Below are positions 18,523 through 27,962 of a DNA stretch of 64,000 bases, piece by piece. The notes under the pieces are model-generated. The model ran no database searches. It was not told the origin of the DNA and saw nothing but the letters and a program-made list of their open reading frames with translations. Both the position numbers and the translations under genes were made by a program. This stretch comes from Saprospiraceae bacterium. Lineage in GTDB: Bacteria; Bacteroidota; Bacteroidia; Chitinophagales; Saprospiraceae. The stretch lies in contig JADJJL010000003.1 in assembly GCA_016710265.1 (NCBI GenBank), positions 784,501 through 848,500 of the forward strand, written 5' to 3'. Within the stretch, counting starts at the first letter, position 1; each line of letters starts with the position of its first letter.

Positions 18523-20562
18523 ATGTCATTTATGAAAAGTAAAATATTCTTTTTTTCTACAGTTATCATGTTCAGTGGGCTCTCAGTTATCGCTCAACCC
18601 CACAATAGCAATACTCCGGCAGCATTGGTTAAATCCGGTGATGAGCAGGTTGAAAAGGGACAATACTATGTAGCTTTGGAGCAGTATGAAAAAGCCTATA
18701 AAGAAAATAAAGAAAAGGACATAGCCATCAAAGTCGCACAAGCACACCATCTACTTCGTGATTATAATAAATCTGCTGTTTGGTATGGTCGTGTTTTGGG
18801 CAGGGATAAAAACAATGTTTATTTTGAAAACCGAGTAGCCTATGGTAGGGCCTTAAAAATGAATGCACAATACACTGAAGCTGCTGCAGAATTTAATAGG
18901 TATTTGGCGGAAGGTCAAAATGAAGATCTTAAGGCAGAAGCGCAAAAAGAATTGGACGGAATAGCCCTCTTGGAAAACATGAAAGATGATCTTTCTTTGA
19001 TCGTCAAAAATATAGGTGTTCCGGTTAACAATCCAGAATCACAGTCAAGTCCTGCTTTGTTGTTTCCTGAAAAAAGCATCTATTTTGGTTCTTTGTCTGA
19101 TAAATCCTCTAAATCTGATGAAGGAATTCATTTTTCGAAAATCTTTAGTTCTAATTATGAGGAAGGTAAAGGTTGGTCTAAACCAACTGAATTAAGTGAA
19201 TTAATTAATAGAGAAGGTTACCATTCTTCCAATGTAAGCTTTAGTAGGGATGGAAATACGATGTTTTTTACACGCGTTTTGTCCGATGGTGGATTTATGG
19301 AAGAGAGTAAAATTTATGCATCATCCAGAACGGCTGGTGGATGGAGTCCAGCATTGGAAGTAACTGGAGTCAATGGAGATTTTTTAGCCCGGCATCCTGT
19401 AGAAGGTGAATTGTTTGGATCCAAAGTGCTTTTCTTTTCTGCCAACATAAACGGTGGAAAGGGTGGATTTGACTTATATTATGCCAACAAAACAGGTGAA
19501 GGACAATACAGCGATCCTATTAATTTGGTTGAATTAAATACAGTGTCGGACGATATTACACCTTATTATAACAATGGTGCCTTGTATTACAGTACTGAAG
19601 GTAAACCCGGATTAGGTGGATTTGATGTATTTAAATCCAGCTGGAATGGTTCAAATTGGTCAACTCCAATGAATATGGGTAAACCAATTAATTCAGAAGT
19701 AGATGATATCTACTATAAGGTAGATCAAGATGCAGAAATGGGATTTATAGTTTCCAATAGACCAGATCCGGAATCTAAATCTCTTAAAGGTAAAACCTGT
19801 TGTGATGACATTTATACGATAAGCAAGCGTAAATTGGTAATTGAGTTGAATGCCATTGTTAAGAATGAAGCAAATAAAGCATTAAAGGGCGTTACAGGTC
19901 AATTGATAGAATTGGCAGGCAGCAAAGAAGCCAATATCCAATCAAAAAGCAATGCTGAGGGTAATCAAGTGAATTATATCCTGGATAAGGACAAGTCATA
20001 TAAGCTAGTCATTGCAAAAGATGGATATTTTCCTCAAGAAATTCAACTCAACACTGTTGGAATTGAAAAGGATCAGGTCATCAATCGGGAATTTATTTTA
20101 AAAATGATGCCTCCTGAATCTGAGTTTGAAATCATTACCATCAATGAAGATATCAGGCTTAACAAAATTTATTATGATTTTGACGATGATAAAATATTGC
20201 CTGAATCAGAACCAGATTTGAGGGCATTGCTTGAAATTATGACCAAATATCCTGAAATGGTGATTGAATTAAGCTCACACACGGATAGTAGGGGAGATGA
20301 TGCTTATAATTTAAAGTTGTCTGAAAGGAGAGCAAACTCTGCCAGACGTTGGCTGGTGAACAAAGGCATTGAGGGCAAAAGGATAAAAGCCAAAGGCTAT
20401 GGTGAGACTAAAATATTAAATCATTGCAACAATGGTGAGGATTGTACGGATGAAGAACATCGATTTAACAGGAGATCTGAATTCAAGATATTGGAAGGTC
20501 CTACCAGCATAGAAGTTAAGAAAGAAGTTCTTAATAAGGCTTATAAGCAGCAGAAGAAATAA
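18523..20562 (+). CDS. OmpA-family protein with TPR and PD40 repeats (PorE-like)
   Basis: 679 residues. A signal peptide ending near VIAQ is followed by TPR-like helices (about 30-150), then beta-propeller PD40 repeats (ALLFPEKSIYFGS, VSFSRDGNTMFFTR, ITPYYNNGALYYSTE). A carboxypeptidase-regulatory-like segment comes next (about 445-530). The C-terminal OmpA domain has IYYDFDDDKILPES and the peptidoglycan-binding SSHTDSRGDDAYNLKLSERR and GYGETK motifs. Proteins with this layout tie the T9SS or surface structures to peptidoglycan in the periplasm. It probably forms an operon with the PorP-like gene before it. Confidence 0.9.
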   Translation: MSFMKSKIFFFSTVIMFSGLSVIAQPHNSNTPAALVKSGDEQVEKGQYYVALEQYEKAYKENKEKDIAIKVAQAHHLLRDYNKSAVWYGRVLGRDKNNVYFENRVAYGRALKMNAQYTEAAAEFNRYLAEGQNEDLKAEAQKELDGIALLENMKDDLSLIVKNIGVPVNNPESQSSPALLFPEKSIYFGSLSDKSSKSDEGIHFSKIFSSNYEEGKGWSKPTELSELINREGYHSSNVSFSRDGNTMFFTRVLSDGGFMEESKIYASSRTAGGWSPALEVTGVNGDFLARHPVEGELFGSKVLFFSANINGGKGGFDLYYANKTGEGQYSDPINLVELNTVSDDITPYYNNGALYYSTEGKPGLGGFDVFKSSWNGSNWSTPMNMGKPINSEVDDIYYKVDQDAEMGFIVSNRPDPESKSLKGKTCCDDIYTISKRKLVIELNAIVKNEANKALKGVTGQLIELAGSKEANIQSKSNAEGNQVNYILDKDKSYKLVIAKDGYFPQEIQLNTVGIEKDQVINREFILKMMPPESEFEIITINEDIRLNKIYYDFDDDKILPESEPDLRALLEIMTKYPEMVIELSSHTDSRGDDAYNLKLSERRANSARRWLVNKGIEGKRIKAKGYGETKILNHCNNGEDCTDEEHRFNRRSEFKILEGPTSIEVKKEVLNKAYKQQKK

Positions 20563-20637
20563 CTCTTCCAAAGATCATTTACTTAAGAAAATCGTTTCAA
20601 TAGCAGGCTTCTATTGAATAAAATTGAATACTTCAAA

Positions 20638-21084
20638 ATGATATACAAGTCAATGTGGATTGTTTCATTGATATTTAATTTATTTGCATGTTCTGCAAGT
20701 AAAATTGAAACTGATTTGAATAGCAGTCAAGTTAAGAAGAATGAAACGTTTATTGAAACTGTAGGAGTAGAGGATACCTTTGCAATACTAAAGTTTGATT
20801 CTGCCAGCTATCAGTTAGGTACCATCTTAAAAGGAGAAATAAAGGAAACCGAGATATGGTTTACCAATCTAGGGACTATCCCACTAGTTATAGAACAAAT
20901 GACCAGTTGTGAGTGCACCACCTTGGATTACTCCAGGAAACCAATATTACCCGGAGCCAGATCGAAAATAAAGATAAAATATGATTCTAAAGATAAATCA
21001 GGCCCGCAGATTATTGATATTGATATTCTGGCCAATACAAAATCGGGAACTGCATCTATGAAATTACACATCCTTGTTAAATAA
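20638..21084 (+). CDS. DUF1573-family lipoprotein
   Basis: 148 residues from the ATG at 20638; a TTG eight codons upstream is less likely. The N-terminus ends in a lipobox (LFAC), predicting a lipid-anchored envelope protein. The body has the Ig-like DUF1573 pattern: FDSASYQLGTILKGEIKETEIWFTNLGTIPLVI, then MTSCECTTLDYSRKPILPGA and IKIKYDSKDKSG. Function in the family is not established; the fold suggests an adhesion or interaction role outside the cytoplasm. It follows the OmpA gene after 75 bases. Confidence 0.8.
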   Translation: MIYKSMWIVSLIFNLFACSASKIETDLNSSQVKKNETFIETVGVEDTFAILKFDSASYQLGTILKGEIKETEIWFTNLGTIPLVIEQMTSCECTTLDYSRKPILPGARSKIKIKYDSKDKSGPQIIDIDILANTKSGTASMKLHILVK

Positions 21085-21310
21085 TTTTTATATAAAAATT
21101 TCATTTTTCTTATATCGTTGATTTATAGAAACATACGCTAAAAATTTACTTTATTTAATTTACTTTATTTTTTATAATAATATATAAATTGTTTATTATA
21201 AATTAAATATATATGTAATTTATTTGTATATTGAATGTAAAAATCTAAGGGTTTACCCTGATTTTTTAAAAAATAATTTTAAAAAGTAGCTAGTTATTAA
21301 ATAGATGTTC

Positions 21311-21404
21311 TATATTTGTGGCGTATTCTTCCCTTTGTTCTGCGATCCTTAACGGATTTCAGGACACGCAATCATGTTGTTAAGGCCCAACACCATAGGC
21401 CTTA
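21311..21404 (+). promoter_or_regulatory. promoter -7 box and structured leader with two exclusive hairpins
   Basis: TATATTTG (21311-21318) fits TAnnTTTG. In the presumed leader, TAAGGCC (21381-21387) pairs with GGCCTTA (21398-21404) around a 10-base loop. The same left arm can instead pair as GTTAAGG (21379-21385) with CCTTAAC (21347-21353). The two pairings exclude each other, the layout of an attenuator or riboswitch-like switch, about 40 bases before the next start. The upstream part of the gap (21085-21300) is AT-rich with nothing recognised. Confidence 0.45.
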
Positions 21405-21445
21405 CATTTTAGATCAAATTTTTGAAAACTATAAAATCTAAAGAC

Positions 21446-22798
21446 ATGATGCAGTTTAAATTAACTACAAGAAAATTATGGACAAGCTGTTTAGCACTTG
21501 TTATCATTTTCTCAACCTCCTGTGTTAAAGACGAACCAATTGTCGATCAAGTACTGGTTAAGCAATTAACAGAAACTTCTTCTGAATTATCTGTTGGTTG
21601 GATGAACCTTGCTTTTGAGCTTACAAAAGAGACTCCTGGATACACTTCACCTGTTGCAGCAAGAACCCATGCTTATTTGGGTTTAGCAATGTATGAATTG
21701 TTGGTTCCTGGAATGGAAAATTACCGCACGATGCAAGGTAAATTAAATGGATTTAAGCTTGGTACCATGCCAGGCGTTACACACTCTGATATGGATTGGA
21801 GTATTTCATTTAATGAAGCTATGTATCATTTGTTTACTCAGTTTTATCGCAACACAACACAAGGTGGTTGGGCAATTATTGATAAACATTATAATAGCAA
21901 CCTTGAAAAATTAAGTGCAGGATTGAGCCCTATTACCATTAATAACTCAATGATTTATGGACAAGCCCAAGCAAAAGCACTTTACAATTATTCATTGACG
22001 GACGGACAGGACAATTGTTCACTGAACAATTACCCTGAAAATTTTACAACACCGAATGGTCAAGGATTGTGGATTCCAACTCCTAACCTTAGCAAACCAT
22101 TGCAGCCATATTGGGGAGAGGTAAGAACTTTTATCAATTACAATCAAGTGAGGACTGAAACGCTTGTTCCTCCTGGATTTTCTCAGGATAAAAATTCTAC
22201 ACTTTACAGACATGCATTGGAAGTAAGAAATAGAGTAGAGAATTTGACCAAAGAAGAAGTTCAAATGGTTAAATATTGGAATGATGAGCAAGAAGGTAGT
22301 ATCACACCTGCAGGCCATATGCTTTCAATTTTAGGTCAGATCCTTTTAAATGAAAACAAAGATTTGGGATTTAGCGCATACGCTTATATGAAAATGGGTA
22401 TTGCTTTGCATGATGCAACAGTCATGGCGTGGAAAACAAAATACACTTATTTCACCATGAGACCAGAGTCATATATTAAAGAATATATTGACAGTGACTT
22501 TCTTCCATTTATCAATCCAAATTCTACACCTGAGTATTCCAGTGGATTATCTTCAGCTGCGGCTGCTTCTGTAGAAGTTATGGGAAGTTTGTTTGGGCAT
22601 AATTATGCTTTTACGGATAAAACTTACGAATACCGTAAAGATATTGAAGGAACGCCAAGATCTTATAAGTCATTTGATCACATGTTAAATGAAGTTTCTT
22701 CTGCCGCTTTATTGGGTGGAATTCACTACAGATTTAGCATCGAAGCTGGTGAAAGACAAGGTTTTGACATAGGAAAAGGAATCAACGCTATCAGATAA
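21446..22798 (+). CDS. vanadium haloperoxidase/PAP2-like lipoprotein, active site degenerate
   Basis: 450 residues from the ATG at 21446. The signal ends in FSTSC, a lipobox, so it is likely lipid-anchored. The body resembles Bacteroidota vanadium-dependent haloperoxidase-like PAP2 proteins: KYTYFTMRPESYI corresponds to the first phosphate/vanadate-binding motif (K and R seven apart), and GGIHYRF to the third. In the second motif the usual PSGH reads SSGLS, so the histidine is Leu, and the arginine six residues before the histidine of motif three is Ala. It may be an inactive or repurposed member. A strong terminator follows, making it a single-gene unit with its own structured leader. Confidence 0.75.
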   Translation: MMQFKLTTRKLWTSCLALVIIFSTSCVKDEPIVDQVLVKQLTETSSELSVGWMNLAFELTKETPGYTSPVAARTHAYLGLAMYELLVPGMENYRTMQGKLNGFKLGTMPGVTHSDMDWSISFNEAMYHLFTQFYRNTTQGGWAIIDKHYNSNLEKLSAGLSPITINNSMIYGQAQAKALYNYSLTDGQDNCSLNNYPENFTTPNGQGLWIPTPNLSKPLQPYWGEVRTFINYNQVRTETLVPPGFSQDKNSTLYRHALEVRNRVENLTKEEVQMVKYWNDEQEGSITPAGHMLSILGQILLNENKDLGFSAYAYMKMGIALHDATVMAWKTKYTYFTMRPESYIKEYIDSDFLPFINPNSTPEYSSGLSSAAAASVEVMGSLFGHNYAFTDKTYEYRKDIEGTPRSYKSFDHMLNEVSSAALLGGIHYRFSIEAGERQGFDIGKGINAIR

Positions 22799-22823
22799 AT
22801 AATTAGGGTTATTTTAAGATTGG

Positions 22824-22854
22824 AACCCCCATTCAAAAGAATGGGGGTTTTTTT
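22824..22854 (+). terminator. intrinsic terminator
   Basis: AACCCCCATTC (22824-22834) pairs perfectly with GAATGGGGGTT (22839-22849) around an AAAA loop, followed by a T-run. It ends the haloperoxidase-like gene. Confidence 0.95.
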
Positions 22855-22952
22855 ATGCAATTATTGGAACTTTCATGGGTTAAATTGTGATACATAGACT
22901 TAATGCATGAACTCATTCCATTTTTTTTTCGTTGTAATGGTTTAGTTTTGAT

Positions 22953-24239
22953 ATGACATTGAAAGCAAGGATAATTCTTATTGGAATATTACAAATTTTA
23001 TGGTTCAACCAAGAACTTAGTGCACAGCTTGACTATAATTCCATTGTACCGATAGATTCTGTTTACCATCCCCTCGTAAGGACGGTTAATTTTAGAGAAG
23101 ATATCGATCAGGTTTCTATGCCCATCTTATATCTCGATAGACCTTATTCGCTCGATTTGCATTTTGATATTCTGGAAGGGTCACCTAGAAATCTATTTTA
23201 TGGTTATTGTTATTACAACCAGGATTGGACACCATCCAATTTACAATTGATGGAATATTTAGGTGGTTTTAATGAAATGGAAATTAGAACTTTTAGGGCT
23301 TCTTCTCAAACCTATTTACCCTATGTTCATTACACTGCTTCTTTACCTGGGCGCGACTATGCATTTAAGGTATCAGGAAATTACCTGTTAGTGGTGTATG
23401 ATAATTCAGGGGAGATCTATTTGACTCGTAGGGTGTATTTGACAGACAATAGTTTTAAAGTAAACCCAAGGTTTCAAATTCCAATAGATCCGGAAATCAC
23501 AAGAACGCATCAAAGTATGACGCTGACGGTGACTGGAACCAATAAAACCACGATCATTAATCCATCCAAGGAAATTAGGGTTGAAGTTTGGCAAAATGGG
23601 AGTGCTATAAATAAAACAGTATTGGGAGATCCTTTTTTCTTCAATGGTAACCAAATCAATTATACAAAGCAAGATGGCATATTATACCCTGCGATGAAAG
23701 AGTTTAGAAGAAAAGATGTTCGGTCCATCCAACATCGAACCATAGGAGTTTCTTATTGGGATCAAATAGGCAACGATTTTCATTGTTATTTTAAAATGGA
23801 CAGTACGAGATCAAATCAATTGTACAGGTTTGAGTTTGACTTTAATGGTAGATATTATGTGGGTTTTGAAGATAGGATCGATGCACGTGGAGATTATTTG
23901 AGTGAATATGTTTGGTGTCATCCGGTTTTAAAAACCAGTATAGAGTCTGAATATCCAGTCTACGTGTACGGTGCAATTTCCGATTGGAAATTAAAGGATG
24001 AATTTAAAATGACTTATGATCCAACAGAAGGAGTTTACAAAGGAAAATTTTATATCAAGAATTCGGTATTTGATTATCTCTACGCCACAATAAATGATGA
24101 TGGCTCCATCAATACAAGTCTTTATGAAGGAGATTGGTATGAAACCGAAAACGATTACTTTGTATTGGTCTATTTTAGACCTTTTGGAGGAAGATACGAT
24201 CAGCTAGTTTTTGCAGGTAGATTTAATTCAAATAGATAA
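22953..24239 (+). CDS. DUF5103 protein (type IX secretion plug-domain family)
   Basis: 428 residues with a signal peptide ending near LSAQ. The sequence VRTVNFREDIDQVSMPILYL, the YGYCYYNQDWTPSNLQLMEYL segment and RPFGGRYDQLVFAGRFN at the end are typical of DUF5103, a family now assigned to the plug that closes the T9SS translocon pore. It would therefore act at the outer membrane. It stands alone between a terminator and the acetyl-CoA synthetase gene; the genome's translocon genes are not in view. Confidence 0.85.
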   Translation: MTLKARIILIGILQILWFNQELSAQLDYNSIVPIDSVYHPLVRTVNFREDIDQVSMPILYLDRPYSLDLHFDILEGSPRNLFYGYCYYNQDWTPSNLQLMEYLGGFNEMEIRTFRASSQTYLPYVHYTASLPGRDYAFKVSGNYLLVVYDNSGEIYLTRRVYLTDNSFKVNPRFQIPIDPEITRTHQSMTLTVTGTNKTTIINPSKEIRVEVWQNGSAINKTVLGDPFFFNGNQINYTKQDGILYPAMKEFRRKDVRSIQHRTIGVSYWDQIGNDFHCYFKMDSTRSNQLYRFEFDFNGRYYVGFEDRIDARGDYLSEYVWCHPVLKTSIESEYPVYVYGAISDWKLKDEFKMTYDPTEGVYKGKFYIKNSVFDYLYATINDDGSINTSLYEGDWYETENDYFVLVYFRPFGGRYDQLVFAGRFNSNR

Positions 24240-24243
24240 GATT

Positions 24244-24251
24244 TATCTTTG
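24244..24251 (+). promoter_or_regulatory. candidate -7 box for acs
   Basis: TATCTTTG fits TAnnTTTG and lies 43 bases before the acs ATG. A TTG at 24211-24213 is farther upstream than the usual spacing, so the -33 element is uncertain. Confidence 0.35.
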
Positions 24252-24294
24252 TTCTTATTGATATCTTTAACCTTCATTTTAGTCATACCATTTT

Positions 24295-26196
24295 ATGTTT
24301 GAGAGCTACCAAATTCACTCAAGGGATCAATATGAAAAGGATTATAAAAATAGTCTGGAAGATCCTGAAAAATTTTGGGGCAATATTGCCGAGCATTTTG
24401 TTTGGCAAAAAAAATGGGATCAGGTTCTGGATTGGGAATTCAAAACACCCAGTGTTAAATGGTTTGATGGAGGATTATTAAACGTCAGTGAAAATTGTAT
24501 TGATCGATTTGTAAAAATAGATCCATCCAGAATTGCTTTGATTTGGGAAGCCAATGATCCCTCGGAATTGCCAAGGGAGATTAGTTATTTAGAATTACAA
24601 AATGAAGTGTGCAAGTATGCAAATATGCTTCAGTCACGGGGCGTTAAAAAATCTAATCGGGTCATCATTTATATGGGAATGGTACCGGAATTGGTATTTG
24701 CAGTTTTAGCCTGTGCAAGATTAGGGGCCATTCACTCAGTTATTTTTGCCGGATTTTCAGCCATTTCAATAAAAGACAGGATCGTGGATTGCGAAGCTAC
24801 CCATATAATAACTTGTGATGGAACCTTTCGTGGGGCAAAATGTATTGATCTAAAAAGTATTATTGATGAGGCAATTTTTGATTTAAGTTTTATAAAAAAT
24901 GTATTTGTATTGCAGAGGACCCGGCAAGAAGTCAAGATGGTAGAAGGTCGGGATGTTTGGATTCACGAGTTAATTGATCAACAGTCAGATTGGTTTGAAC
25001 CAGTGGCAATGTCATCGGAAGATCCATTGTTTATTTTGTATACTTCTGGATCGACCGGTAAGCCTAAAGGTGTGGTCCACAGCACTGCGGGTTATATGAT
25101 CTGGGCCAATTATACTTTCATCAATGTTTTTCAATATAAAACTGGTCAGATCCATTTTTGTACAGCAGATATTGGATGGATAACGGGGCATAGTTATATC
25201 ATATATGGACCCTTGTCAGCTGGAGCCGCTACTTTAATGTTTGAAGGGATCCCAACCTGGCCGAATGAAGAAAGGTTATGGCAAATCATTGATAAGCATC
25301 AGGTCAATATACTTTATACCGCACCCACAGCTATACGAAGTTTAATGGTGTATGGAGAGGACCCACCTTCACATTATTCATTGGAAAGTCTAAAAGTTTT
25401 GGGAACAGTAGGAGAGCCAATCAATGAAGAAGCATGGCATTGGTATGACCAAAATATAGGCAAATCACGCATTCCCATTGTGGATACATGGTGGCAGACA
25501 GAAACCGGAGGAATCATGATCTCAAACCTTGCAGGGATCACAGAATCCAAACCTACCTATGCAACACTTCCATTGCCTGGAGTATCTGCGGTGCTTAAAG
25601 ATCAGGAAGGTAAAAATGTGATGGAAGCCCATCAACAATCTGCCTTATTTATTAATAAACCTTGGCCCGGCATCATTAGGACCACTTATCAAGACCATGC
25701 CCGATGTAAATTAAATTACTTCAGCCAAATTGAAAATATGTATTGTACGGGCGATGGTGCTTTTGTAGATGAAGAAAATAATTTTAGAATAATCGGTAGA
25801 ATAGATGATGTACTCAATGTTTCTGGTCATCGATTAGGTACAGCAGAACTTGAAAATGCGATTAATGAACACCCTTCTGTTATTGAAAGTGCGGTCGTAG
25901 GATATCCACATGATCTAAAAGGTCAGGGAATTTACGCATTTATCATATGTCAAGATACAACAACAGACCATGATTTAATGACAGAAGAAATCCGGGAATT
26001 GGTACAAGCCATCATTGGGCCCATTGCCAAACCTGATAAGATTCAAATGGTCACTGGCCTTCCCAAAACAAGAAGTGGAAAAATTATGAGAAGAATCCTC
26101 CGTAAAATTGCAGAAGGGGAAAAATCAAATTTTGGTGACTTGACTAGTTTGATTGACGCAAATGTGATTGATCAAATATTGGCCAACGCAAAATGA
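24295..26196 (+). CDS. acs: acetyl-CoA synthetase (AMP-forming)
   Basis: 633 residues, full length for the family. The AMP-loop is YTSGSTGKPKGVVHS. GEPINEEAWHWY and DTWWQTETGG are the acetyl-CoA synthetase core signatures, including the tryptophan of the acetate pocket (WWQTE). The C-terminal TRSGKIMRRILRK holds the lysine acetylated in many homologues. The enzyme makes acetyl-CoA from acetate, ATP and CoA in the cytoplasm. It appears monocistronic, with a possible -7 box in front and a convergent gene behind. Confidence 0.95.
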   Translation: MFESYQIHSRDQYEKDYKNSLEDPEKFWGNIAEHFVWQKKWDQVLDWEFKTPSVKWFDGGLLNVSENCIDRFVKIDPSRIALIWEANDPSELPREISYLELQNEVCKYANMLQSRGVKKSNRVIIYMGMVPELVFAVLACARLGAIHSVIFAGFSAISIKDRIVDCEATHIITCDGTFRGAKCIDLKSIIDEAIFDLSFIKNVFVLQRTRQEVKMVEGRDVWIHELIDQQSDWFEPVAMSSEDPLFILYTSGSTGKPKGVVHSTAGYMIWANYTFINVFQYKTGQIHFCTADIGWITGHSYIIYGPLSAGAATLMFEGIPTWPNEERLWQIIDKHQVNILYTAPTAIRSLMVYGEDPPSHYSLESLKVLGTVGEPINEEAWHWYDQNIGKSRIPIVDTWWQTETGGIMISNLAGITESKPTYATLPLPGVSAVLKDQEGKNVMEAHQQSALFINKPWPGIIRTTYQDHARCKLNYFSQIENMYCTGDGAFVDEENNFRIIGRIDDVLNVSGHRLGTAELENAINEHPSVIESAVVGYPHDLKGQGIYAFIICQDTTTDHDLMTEEIRELVQAIIGPIAKPDKIQMVTGLPKTRSGKIMRRILRKIAEGEKSNFGDLTSLIDANVIDQILANAK

Positions 26197-26255
26197 AATT
26201 TATTAAAATTGGTTTGAAACTAGCAGTTCCCAATCACCAACACAAAGCTTAAAAA

Positions 26256-26669
26256 TCAATTGTTTTTTATCGTCAGTTTTCCCCCTAAGTAGGCCATTGG
26301 TAAATAAGCTACCAGGATATCTAGGGCACTAAACCATATAGGGGACGGCAGCATCACCACATTGATGATCCCTGCTACCAGAAAAAACACACCAATGAGC
26401 ATGGCAAGTTTAAAATGGTTGTTTGCGGCTAAGTAGGCTGTTACCGCTGCACCTAAAAAAGTGCCAAGTGCGTGAGCCAGGAATGGCATTAGAAAATGCT
26501 TTGGTTCGAAGAGCTGCATGCTAGATTTTAGACCTTCCATGGTTGTAATATCCGCACCATCTGGAGGAGGAATGATGGAGCCACTTACCTTATGGATGAG
26601 CATGATTAAAATATTTCCCGAAACCAATCCTGCTATGACTGCAAGAATATTTCTTAAAATTGGATTCAT
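26256..26669 (-). CDS. small four-helix membrane protein, unknown function
   Basis: 137 residues with about four hydrophobic helices (ILAVIAGLVSGNILIMLIH, FLAHALGTFLGAAVTAYLA, LAMLIGVFFLVAGIINVVML, ALDILVAYLPMAYLGGKL). The pattern of glycine-rich helices and a short PPPDGADITTMEGL loop recurs in small Bacteroidota inner-membrane proteins without assigned function. It is convergent with acs. No terminator is obvious between the two stops, which are only about 60 bases apart. Confidence 0.65.
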   Translation of the reverse strand: MNPILRNILAVIAGLVSGNILIMLIHKVSGSIIPPPDGADITTMEGLKSSMQLFEPKHFLMPFLAHALGTFLGAAVTAYLAANNHFKLAMLIGVFFLVAGIINVVMLPSPIWFSALDILVAYLPMAYLGGKLTIKNN

Positions 26670-26866
26670 AATTTTGGTTTTATTTGTTTGTTTGAAAAAG
26701 TATTTAAACTTTATTTTTATTCATTAGAAATTTTGACTTAAATTCCAAAATAAATTAAAAAAAACTATTTAGGTAAATTGCCTATTTTATTTGATTTTTT
26801 TTATAAATATAATATTTGGATTTAATCACACTTTAAAAATTTGATAAATTCACTAAACCAATAACA

Positions 26867-27432
<566 letters not shown>

Positions 27433-27532
27433 AATTTGTGAATTAGAAATGTAAATCTGATAAAAAGTCCATTTAATAGCATTCAACCTTTACTATGGAA
27501 TAATGATCGAATCTATTATTAAAAAGAATATA

Positions 27533-27561
27533 ATTGGTCAATTTATTGAATTGTGACCAAT
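27533..27561 (+). promoter_or_regulatory. palindromic site upstream of thioredoxin gene
   Basis: ATTGGTCA (27533-27540) and TGACCAAT (27554-27561) are perfect reverse complements. Inside them CAATT and AATTG can extend the pairing with a two-base bulge. The site lies 80 bases before the thioredoxin ATG and could be an operator or a leader hairpin; no T-run follows. Confidence 0.4.
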
Positions 27562-27640
27562 GTTACACTTTTAATGCCTTATTGGGAGAAATGAAACCAA
27601 CTGATCATAAGATATGTTTATTACTTGAAAATCAGAAAAA

Positions 27641-27949
27641 ATGAAAAAGAGCTTTTCCGAAATTATTAGTGATGAAAAACCTGTTTTGATAGATTTTTTT
27701 GCAGAATGGTGTGGTCCTTGCAAAATGATGGCACCCGTACTTCATCAACTAAAAAATAAGTTGGGGGATGAAATTTCCATTCTAAAAATTGACGTAGATA
27801 AAAATCCGGCTCTTTCAGAAACCTATGCTATAAGGTCCGTCCCTACACTCATGCTTTTCCAAAATGGAAAGACTTTGTGGCGTCAATCCGGTGTACCAAC
27901 GGCTGCAGAACTTGAGAAAGTAATCTCAATGCACCGTCAAAAGGTTTAA
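27641..27949 (+). CDS. trxA: thioredoxin
   Basis: 102 residues, normal for a single-domain thioredoxin. The redox motif is WCGPCK with C24 and C27, preceded by VLIDFFAEW; the cis-proline loop is RSVPTLMLF. It reduces disulfides of cytoplasmic proteins using thioredoxin reductase, which is not in the window. No signal peptide is present. It is convergent with the serine dehydratase gene, whose stop is only 13 bases away, so the two transcripts may overlap. Confidence 0.93.
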   Translation: MKKSFSEIISDEKPVLIDFFAEWCGPCKMMAPVLHQLKNKLGDEISILKIDVDKNPALSETYAIRSVPTLMLFQNGKTLWRQSGVPTAAELEKVISMHRQKV

Positions 27950-27962
27950 TATACTTTTTAGA

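Noticed and set aside
22943..22950. TAGTTTTG as -7 box of the DUF5103 gene
   Set aside because: It lies three bases before the ATG, so transcription would start inside the gene; spacing to an upstream TTG is also wrong.
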